Source: Domibacillus sp.
GTDB taxonomy: Bacteria; Bacillota; Bacilli; Bacillales; Domibacillaceae
DNA: 5,208 nt
Reading direction: 5' to 3'
Assembly (NCBI GenBank): GCA_031177795.1
Contig: JAPSKG010000168.1
Coordinates: 1-5,208, forward strand
In this document: positions 1-4,021 of the stretch, piece after piece
Layout: every line of letters starts with the position of its first letter
How positions within the stretch are numbered: the first letter of the stretch is position 1
Notes under the pieces: model-generated
What the model was told of the DNA's origin: nothing
Databases searched by the model: none
The model's input: only the letters and a program-made list of their open reading frames with translations
Program-made: the position numbers and the translations under genes

Positions 1-112
1 CAACACTTGAAAACGGAACGTAAATAGATCCAACTGAAATGCTTGTAAACAAAGCCAGGGTTAAAAAACCCAAAACTGCTGGATAAGCGAATGTTTTACT
101 GCGCAAAAACAT
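1..112 (-). CDS. FecCD/BtuC-type cobalamin ABC transporter permease, N-terminal fragment
   Basis: Only the first 37 codons lie in the window; the rest continues past position 1. The protein begins MFLRSKTFAYP and runs into a hydrophobic helix (VLGFLTLALFTSISVGSIYV), the usual first membrane span of the FecCD permease family, including the short SVGS-type turn followed by a V-P stretch. The ATG at 110-112 lies inside the end of the preceding lipoprotein gene, giving a 17-nt overlap in a different frame. I see no good Shine-Dalgarno sequence before it, so translation is probably coupled to termination of the upstream gene. A TTG three codons in is a possible alternative start. By family knowledge it would form the inner-membrane channel that takes substrate from the neighbouring binding protein. 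Cobalamin as substrate is inferred from the upstream riboswitch, not from this fragment. Confidence 0.72.
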   Translation of the reverse strand, partial: MFLRSKTFAYPAVLGFLTLALFTSISVGSIYVPFSSV

Positions 113-1058
113 CTGGATATACCGCTTTGGCAAGTGCTTCAGCACCCTCAACTAAACGAGGCCCCGTTCGGGTAACAAGGTCAGAGTTCACATCAACCAC
201 TTCTTTGTTTTTCACAGCAGAAATGCTAGACCAGCCTTCACGAGCCACAACTTGTTCCACGGCATTTTCTGTGTAGTAGCCGTATGTTGTCACAATTACA
301 TCAGGGTTTGCTTGAATAACGGCTTCTTCTGACACCGGTATCCATCCTTCCTGGTCCTTCATTACGTTATCTGCATGAATTAAATCAATCATTTCTTGCA
401 TAAATGTATTTTTTCCTGTTGTGTAAAGATCCGGAGCCGGAGATGCTTCAATGTAAACAGACTTTTGGTCTTCATCTCTGATCTGGCTTGCTTTTTCTTC
501 AATTTCCGCAAGTCCTTCTTTCATTTCTTCCACTTCTGTTTTTGCTTCTTTTGTTTTACCGGTGGCTTTTCCAATCATTTCAATGGACTTATATACATCA
601 TCAAAGTTTTGAGCGTCATTCACAACCAGCACATCAATCCCTGCGTCCCGAAGCTGCTGCAATCCTTCTTTTGAATTATGAGCACTTGATGCATGAGCAA
701 GAACAAGATCTGTTTCAAGTCCAATAATTTTTTCAACATTAAACTCCATCCCGCCGATTTTTTCTTTTTCTGCCGTTTCTTGCGGATAATTGTCAAAATC
801 AGAAACGCCGGCTATTTCCTCTCCCAATCCTAATTCAAAAGCAATTTCTGTATTGCTTGGGATTAATGAAACAATTTTATCTGGAGCTTCCTCAATTTCC
901 ACTTTTGTTCCTTCCGCATCGGTTACAGTCACTGGAAAAGCCGTGGTTTCTTCTGCCGCTTTGTTTGCTTCCTTATCTTCCGGCTTGTCCGCTTTTTCTC
1001 CTCCACACCCTGCAAGCAATGCTGCTGTTAAACTAAAAGCTACCCATGATTTTTTCAT
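96..1058 (-). CDS. BtuF-like cobalamin ABC transporter substrate-binding lipoprotein
   Basis: A 320-residue extracytoplasmic binding protein of the BtuF/FhuD-like class III family. It has a lipoprotein signal peptide: MKKSW, a hydrophobic stretch, then the lipobox LAGC with the lipidated Cys at residue 18. A charged Lys/Glu/Ala-rich tether (about residues 20-37) leads to the mature fold. Family motifs include KIVSLIPSNTEIAFELGLG, AGVSDFDNYP, the ETDLVLA strand, the ANPDVIVTTYG strand, and the C-terminal TGPRLVEGAEALAKAVYP helix. I chose the ATG at 1056-1058 because AGGAGG sits 6 nt upstream (1065-1070) and because this start puts the signal peptide at the N-terminus. The open frame extends 23 codons further up, but that segment reads through the terminator of the leader and is not protein. 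It is first in an operon with the permease at 1-112. The cobalamin riboswitch directly upstream makes B12 or a precursor the likely ligand; from the sequence alone a siderophore could not be excluded. Confidence 0.9.
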   Translation of the reverse strand: MKKSWVAFSLTAALLAGCGGEKADKPEDKEANKAAEETTAFPVTVTDAEGTKVEIEEAPDKIVSLIPSNTEIAFELGLGEEIAGVSDFDNYPQETAEKEKIGGMEFNVEKIIGLETDLVLAHASSAHNSKEGLQQLRDAGIDVLVVNDAQNFDDVYKSIEMIGKATGKTKEAKTEVEEMKEGLAEIEEKASQIRDEDQKSVYIEASPAPDLYTTGKNTFMQEMIDLIHADNVMKDQEGWIPVSEEAVIQANPDVIVTTYGYYTENAVEQVVAREGWSSISAVKNKEVVDVNSDLVTRTGPRLVEGAEALAKAVYPDVFAQ

Positions 1059-1086
1059 TGTTTTCCTCCTTTTTGTTTTAAACAAT

Positions 1087-1115
1087 AAAAAACACCTCTG
1101 CAAATAGCAAAGGTG
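1087..1115 (-). terminator. Riboswitch-controlled intrinsic terminator before the B12 uptake operon
   Basis: On the minus strand CACCTTTGC (1115-1107) pairs with GCAGAGGTG (1101-1093) through nine base pairs including one U-G wobble. The loop is five bases, and a run of six U follows (1092-1087). It lies between the B12 aptamer and the lipoprotein start codon, 29 nt before that ATG, so it is the OFF element of the leader rather than an end-of-gene terminator. Confidence 0.88.
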
Positions 1116-1154
1116 CGTGCAGGGCACAACAAAAAGCAGCCCGGCACACCACCT
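1111..1154 (-). promoter_or_regulatory. Predicted antiterminator hairpin of the cobalamin leader
   Basis: Minus-strand AGGTGGTGTGC (1154-1144) can pair with GCACGCACCT (1120-1111), with a single bulged G and one U-G wobble. The helix continues past one C/U mismatch (1143/1121) into GGGC (1142-1139) with GCCC (1125-1122), leaving a 13-nt loop. The 3' arm uses bases 1111-1115, which are the first five bases of the terminator stem, so the two structures exclude each other. This is the expected ON state when cobalamin is absent. The pairing is read from the sequence; the regulatory role is inferred. Confidence 0.68.
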
Positions 1155-1175
1155 ATCCGCGCAGGTTTACGGTGT
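1146..1175 (-). promoter_or_regulatory. Predicted P13 hairpin (anti-antiterminator) of the cobalamin riboswitch
   Basis: Minus-strand ACACC (1175-1171) can pair with GGTGT (1150-1146). Inside it CCT (1165-1163) can pair with AGG (1154-1152), presenting the loop GCGCGGAT (1162-1155). In the L5 loop of the aptamer, CGGTCCCGC (1283-1275), the segment TCCCGC can pair with GCG-GGA of this loop, allowing one bulged base. This matches the L5-L13 kissing contact known for cobalamin riboswitches. The hairpin occupies most of the 5' arm of the antiterminator, so forming it should free the terminator. Confidence 0.5.
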
Positions 1176-1176
1176 T

Positions 1177-1345
1177 CGTTCCGGGCAGGTCTCCTGGCTC
1201 ATGTTCATCGCAAAAAACACCTTCCCATGCAGAATGCACAGTGGCTTGTTTGTTTTTCGCTCCCATTTACAGTGGCGGGACCGCACTGGACTTTCACCAG
1301 CTTCCCTTTTAAGAAACCCGCACATAGCGGTTTCACCCGGATACG
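1177..1345 (-). ncRNA. Cobalamin (adenosylcobalamin-type) riboswitch aptamer
   Basis: The minus strand carries the B12 box GAGCCAGGAGACCTGCC (1200-1184), preceded by GCGATGAACAT. The upstream core GGTGAAAGTCC (about 1298-1288) is followed by the P5 stem CAGTG/CACTG (1288-1284 with 1274-1270) and TGTAAATGGGAGCG. GCCACTG and GGGAAGGTG follow, as in class I aptamers. P1 can close as CCGGG (1340-1336) with CCCGG (1185-1181), extended by CGT (1345-1343) with ACG (1179-1177). Riboswitches of this class bind a cobalamin coenzyme in the nascent mRNA and repress B12 transport or synthesis genes. Here the downstream gene is a BtuF-like lipoprotein and the output is a transcription terminator. This element accounts for the gene-free stretch between 1059 and 1345. 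Confidence 0.95.
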
Positions 1346-1376
1346 TTAAATATGTAAATCACTTTCATCATCGTTT

Positions 1377-1382
1377 ATTATA
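1377..1382 (-). promoter_or_regulatory. -10 box of the probable sigma-A promoter for the B12 uptake operon
   Basis: The minus strand reads TATAAT (1382-1377), a perfect sigma-A -10 hexamer. It would start transcription near 1370, about 25 nt before the first aptamer stem, which is where a riboswitch promoter belongs. The -35 region is poor: upstream is a T-rich run with only weak matches such as CTATTG at 16-nt spacing. The -10 call therefore rests on the consensus match and the position. Confidence 0.6.
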
Positions 1383-1495
1383 CACGAAAAAAGAAAAACA
1401 ATAGGGGTTTTAAAAAATCAGTTAAAAAAGGTATAGAAAAAAGAAGAACGTTTAATTTAAGAAGAGCGCTGACTTATTAAAAAGGAGATGTTTCA

Positions 1496-1672
1496 GTGAA
1501 CCCACTAACAGTATTTTTGCTTTTTATTGTTATTCTTGCAGTTGCTTGTTTTTTAATTTATTTTTTCCGGCGCTCCTTTCGGCCGGCCCGCTCCAGCCAG
1601 CTAAGTGAAATCAAAGAAAATCCGGATCGTTTTTTGAATAAGCGTGACCCGTCACACGATGAAAATTTATAA
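1496..1672 (+). CDS. Small single-span membrane protein, unrecognised
   Basis: A 58-residue protein starting at GTG, with AAAGGAG (1481-1487) eight bases upstream. The ATG at 1488 is ruled out because it runs into a stop after three codons. Residues 4 to 24 form one strongly hydrophobic helix (LTVFLLFIVILAVACFLIYF). An Arg-rich stretch (RRSFRPAR, 25-32) follows, which by the positive-inside rule predicts an outside N-terminus and a cytoplasmic tail. The tail is polar and charged, with ENPDRFLNKRDPSHDENL at the end and no catalytic motif. It stands alone: the B12 leader points away from it upstream, and a strong terminator follows its stop codon. I do not recognise a family. The good ribosome binding site, clean membrane/tail architecture and dedicated terminator support it as a real gene; function is unknown. 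Confidence 0.72.
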   Translation: MNPLTVFLLFIVILAVACFLIYFFRRSFRPARSSQLSEIKENPDRFLNKRDPSHDENL

Positions 1673-1718
1673 TAAAACACGTGCTGCAGGAAAAGCCCAA
1701 AGCACGTGTTTTATTATA
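1668..1718. terminator. Bidirectional intrinsic terminator with an 18-bp perfect stem
   Basis: Positions 1668-1685 and 1701-1718 are perfect inverted repeats (TATAATAAAACACGTGCT and its complement) around a 15-nt loop. The outer part is A/T-rich, so an RNA read in either direction ends its stem in a U-rich run. It overlaps the stop codon of the small membrane protein on the plus strand and lies immediately past the stop of the RraA-like gene on the minus strand. It therefore serves both convergent genes. Confidence 0.9.
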
Positions 1719-2192
1719 TTAATTTAATTTTTTTTCCGCTAAAACAACACCATCTTCGTCAGCATACAAATACTGCCCGGGAATAAACGCTGCTTCTCCA
1801 AACTTAACAGGGACATTTGTTTCCCCTTCTCCTTTTTTAATGCTCTTAAACGGGTTGCTTCCAAGTGCAAGTACGCCAATATTTTGCTTGCCAAGCTTTG
1901 AAATATCACGAACACAGCCATTGACAACGATCCCGGCCAGCCCTCTTTCTTCTGCTATCGCGCCGAGCATGTCTCCTACAAGCGCACAATTTTTCGAACC
2001 GCCGCCGTCTACAACAAGCACGTGTCCTTTTGGAATTGTTTGAAGCGCTTTTTTAACAAGCACGTTGTCTTCAAAAACTTTTACCGTTGAAATAGGGCCT
2101 TCAAATTCGTTTTTGCCTCCATAGGATTTAAAATCACCACGAACCAATGTTAATTTTTCTGCAAAATCGTCACATAAATCAGCTGTTTTCAT
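1719..2192 (-). CDS. RraA-family protein (HMG/CHA aldolase-like, possible oxaloacetate decarboxylase)
   Basis: A 157-residue protein matching the RraA/demethylmenaquinone-methyltransferase-like fold over its full usual length. Family signatures are TADLCD (3-8), FEGPISTVKVFEDN (30-43), GHVLVVDGGGS (56-66), ALVGDMLGAIAEERG (70-84), GIVVNGCVRD (87-96) and the C-terminal QYLYADEDGVVL segment. Asp74 and Arg95-Asp96 form the D-X20-R-D pattern linked in this family to divalent metal and pyruvate binding in 4-hydroxy-4-methyl-2-oxoglutarate aldolases and oxaloacetate decarboxylases. E. coli RraA, the RNase E inhibitor, lacks this complete motif. Bacilli generally lack RNase E, so the automatic name 'RNase E regulator' would probably mislead. 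The ATG at 2190-2192 has a GGGGG ribosome site six bases upstream (2199-2203). It is monocistronic and divergent from the stress gene at 2306. The exact substrate is not predictable. Confidence 0.85.
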   Translation of the reverse strand: MKTADLCDDFAEKLTLVRGDFKSYGGKNEFEGPISTVKVFEDNVLVKKALQTIPKGHVLVVDGGGSKNCALVGDMLGAIAEERGLAGIVVNGCVRDISKLGKQNIGVLALGSNPFKSIKKGEGETNVPVKFGEAAFIPGQYLYADEDGVVLAEKKLN

Positions 2193-2246
2193 CGAAATCC
2201 CCCTTTTTTCTTACGTATTCGACCAATTGATTAAATTTCCTCCCTG

Positions 2247-2272
2247 GTTTGTCAGCTTGCATCGCAGGGAAA
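2247..2272 (+). promoter_or_regulatory. Sigma-B-like promoter for the YflT-domain stress gene
   Basis: GTTTGT (2247-2252), a 14-nt spacer and GGGAAA (2267-2272) fit the sigma-B pattern GTTTAA-N12-15-GGGWAW. This would start transcription near 2280, leaving a leader of about 25 nt before the ATG. Several YflT-type genes in bacilli are heat or general-stress induced, which agrees. The match was found by eye and is not statistically tested. Confidence 0.5.
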
Positions 2273-2305
2273 AGAAACAAAAAAAGCTGGAAAAGGGGGA
2301 TGCCA

Positions 2306-2641
2306 ATGAAGCATGTAATTGGTTTATTTGACAGTGAAATTGACGTTATTCGAAAAATTGAAGATTTAAAAGTACAAGGATATGATCCGTCTAAAATAAT
2401 AGCACTGACCAAGGACGCGGACATTTATTTAACCATTCAACACCGAACTGAAGCAACTGTAAAAACAGCCGGCCCTTCTCTAAAAGAAAAACTAGCTTCC
2501 ATTTTCACTCATGAAAAACCGGTAAAAACAGCATTAATCGAATTTGGATTATCCGAAAAAGATGCTGATGCTTACTACGAAAGCCTGGCAAAAGAAAAAG
2601 TGCTGCTCGTCACTGACGAACAGCTTTTCGATAAAGCGTAA
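2306..2641 (+). CDS. YflT-domain general stress protein
   Basis: A 111-residue cytoplasmic protein that resembles the heat-induced stress protein YflT domain. It opens with KHVIGLFDSEIDVIRKIEDLKVQGYDPSKIIAL, the family's N-terminal strand-helix-strand. Near the C-terminus it has a conserved-looking segment (FGLSEKDADAYYESLAKEKVLLVTD), like the G-ls-eeA-xxYe-x-l-x-xG-ilv end of the family. No catalytic residues, membrane spans or signal peptide are visible, and the biochemical role of the family is unknown. I chose the ATG at 2306-2308 because AGGGGG ends six bases upstream (2294-2299). The ATG at 2300 would leave no spacing, and the longer frame back to 2249 has no ribosome site and would cover the promoter. 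It is divergent from the RraA-like gene, and its last 32 bases overlap the end of pabC on the opposite strand. Confidence 0.78.
   Translation: MKHVIGLFDSEIDVIRKIEDLKVQGYDPSKIIALTKDADIYLTIQHRTEATVKTAGPSLKEKLASIFTHEKPVKTALIEFGLSEKDADAYYESLAKEKVLLVTDEQLFDKA
2591..2624 (-). terminator. Candidate terminator of the pab operon, inside the convergent overlap
   Basis: Minus-strand GCTGTTCGT (2624-2616) pairs with ACGAGCAGC (2610-2602) in nine base pairs including one U-G wobble, around a CAGTG loop. Shortly after comes ACTTTTTCTTT (2601-2591). It would end the pabBAC transcript at the pabC stop codon. In plus-strand RNA the same hairpin has one C/A mismatch and a shorter U tract, so it is weaker in that direction. 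Both coding sequences run through it, which makes chance more likely than for the other terminators here. Confidence 0.5.
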
Positions 2642-3446
2642 ACAATTCATTTGCCGCCGGCCCGTGGATCCCCGGAAATTTCCGGTCTCCCACATGCGAA
2701 AGCGGTACAATTTCTTGAATAGAATTGGTTACAAACACTTCATCTGCTTTATAAACGTTTTCTGGCGAATACAGCCCCTCTTCTATGCGCAGACCGGCTT
2801 CGTGAGCAATATTAAAAATAAACTGGCGGGTAATTCCGTTTAAAATACCCGTTTCCAGTGATGGAGTGTACAACATATCTTCTTTTACCCAAAACACATT
2901 GGATACCACTCCTTCTGCAACAAAACCAGAAGGAGTTAAAAAAAGTCCTTCTACAGCAGGATCATCTCCTGCTTCCCGTTTCCCCAGCACATTATTTAAG
3001 TAATGATGGGACTTTAAACGAAAACTGCCTTCAGGCTGGTTTCGTTTTGTTTTTAACCAAACTGCCCGCTTTTCGCTTATTGGCCCGGCTGGTTTCAGCC
3101 CTTTTTGAAAAACGAGGATATTTGGTTTTTTATAAGAAGCCGTCTGCAGCCCAATCTCACCTTCACCCGCGGATATATTCAAGCGAGTATAAGCATTGCT
3201 CCAGCCGTTTGCTTTCTCCAATAAGAAAAGAATTTCTTCTACCTGGCGGCTCGTTACTTCAAGCAAGATGTTTAACTCGTTTAACCCTTTGTTAAGCCGC
3301 CGTATGTGTTCTTCCAGCAAAAAAGGCTTGCCATCGTAAGTCCGAAACGTTTCAAATACACCAATTCCATAAAGAAATCCGTGGTCAAATGGCGAAATCC
3401 GGACTTCTTCATTTCGGACAAGCTCCCCGTTTACATACGTGTACAT
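2610..3446 (-). CDS. pabC: Aminodeoxychorismate lyase (4-amino-4-deoxychorismate lyase)
   Basis: A 278-residue PLP enzyme of fold type IV (the branched-chain aminotransferase/ADC lyase family), of normal length. It splits aminodeoxychorismate into p-aminobenzoate and pyruvate, the last step of PABA formation for folate. Visible motifs are the start MYTYVNGELV, the SPFDHGFLYGIGVFETFR block (18-35), the probable PLP-binding Lys145 in RLKSHHYLNNVLGKREA, the AEGVVSNVFW block (177-186) with its Glu, ETGILNGITR (198-207), and EVFVTNSIQEIVPL (236-249). D-amino acid and branched-chain aminotransferases share this fold, but the position directly behind pabA and pabB settles the assignment. The ATG overlaps the pabA end by 16 nt and has GGAG seven bases upstream (3454-3457), inside pabA, implying coupled translation. 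Its 3' end overlaps the convergent stress gene by 32 nt. Confidence 0.93.
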   Translation of the reverse strand: MYTYVNGELVRNEEVRISPFDHGFLYGIGVFETFRTYDGKPFLLEEHIRRLNKGLNELNILLEVTSRQVEEILFLLEKANGWSNAYTRLNISAGEGEIGLQTASYKKPNILVFQKGLKPAGPISEKRAVWLKTKRNQPEGSFRLKSHHYLNNVLGKREAGDDPAVEGLFLTPSGFVAEGVVSNVFWVKEDMLYTPSLETGILNGITRQFIFNIAHEAGLRIEEGLYSPENVYKADEVFVTNSIQEIVPLSHVGDRKFPGIHGPAANELFTLYRKAVRQ

Positions 3447-4021
3447 TTTGCTTCTCCATACGAATCAATAAAGTTTTGAAGCATTTCTTTCCCATATTCC
3501 GTCATAATGGACTCTGGATGAAACTGCACAGCTTCGACTGCGTAATGTTTATGGCGAATTGCCATAATCTCGCCTTCTTCTGTCCATGCAGAAATTTCAA
3601 AGCAATCCGGCAGCGTTTCTTTTTTGACAATCAGCGAATGATAGCGCGTTGCCCGAAATGGATTCGGCAGGCCTTTAAACACTGTTTTTCCGTCATGAAA
3701 GACAGGGGACGTTTTTCCATGCATAAGGCGTTCTGCACGAATAACATCTCCGCCGAAACTTTGCGCAATGGACTGCTGGCCAAGACAAACGCCAAACAAA
3801 GGAATCCGGCCTGCAAAAGCTTCTACAGCCTCCAGGCTGATTCCCGCTTCATCAGGAGTGCATGGACCGGGTGAAATCATCACAAAATCAGGTTTCATGG
3901 CTGCTACCTCTTCAACGGTCACTTCATCATTTCGGCGGACTACCAGTTCCTGCCCGAGCTCTCCAAGATGCTGCACCAAGTTGTAAGTGAATGAGTCATA
4001 GTTATCGATCATAAAAATCAT
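3431..4021 (-). CDS. pabA: Glutamine amidotransferase subunit of aminodeoxychorismate/anthranilate synthase
   Basis: A 196-residue class I glutamine amidotransferase that hydrolyses glutamine and passes ammonia to the PabB subunit. The start MIFMIDNYDSFTYNLVQ is typical of PabA/TrpG. The oxyanion strand MISPGPCTP (48-56) is present. The nucleophile is Cys79 in GVCLGQQ, and the triad is completed by His168 and Glu170 in VQFHPES. The ATG at 4019-4021 overlaps the pabB stop as ATGA, and GGAGG (4029-4033) lies seven bases upstream. In Bacillus subtilis the equivalent protein serves both folate and tryptophan synthesis. Whether this one also partners a TrpE cannot be told here. I found no run of GAG/UAG triplets at the ribosome site such as the TRAP-binding site of B. 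subtilis, so tryptophan control is not supported by this sequence. Confidence 0.95.
   Translation of the reverse strand: MIFMIDNYDSFTYNLVQHLGELGQELVVRRNDEVTVEEVAAMKPDFVMISPGPCTPDEAGISLEAVEAFAGRIPLFGVCLGQQSIAQSFGGDVIRAERLMHGKTSPVFHDGKTVFKGLPNPFRATRYHSLIVKKETLPDCFEISAWTEEGEIMAIRHKHYAVEAVQFHPESIMTEYGKEMLQNFIDSYGEAKCTRM

Noticed and set aside
1059..1127. N-terminal extension of 23 codons on the BtuF-like protein (start at 1127)
   Set aside because: The segment translates the terminator stem and leader, has no ribosome site, and would bury the signal peptide. The AGGAGG site and lipobox point to the start at 1058.
1113..1404. Plus-strand open frames of 78 and 95 codons across the B12 leader
   Set aside because: They are antisense to a strongly conserved riboswitch aptamer, have no ribosome site, and show no protein-like features.
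1407..1434. GTTTTA-N16-AGGTAT as a sigma-B promoter for the small membrane protein
   Set aside because: The spacer is too long, the -10 match is imperfect, and the surroundings are so A/T-rich that such matches arise easily. I could not pick a convincing promoter for this gene in 1383-1495.
2179..2226. A 15-codon leader peptide starting TTG GTC GAA just upstream of and overlapping the RraA-like gene
   Set aside because: The nearest GGGAGG is 12 nt from the TTG, the start is weak, and there is no attenuator-like structure or codon bias to support a leader peptide.
2672..2685. Perfect 14-bp palindrome CCGGAAATTTCCGG
   Set aside because: It lies inside pabC in the codons for a DRKFPG stretch, has no U run or promoter context, and does not recur in the window. 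It is most likely a coincidence of codons.
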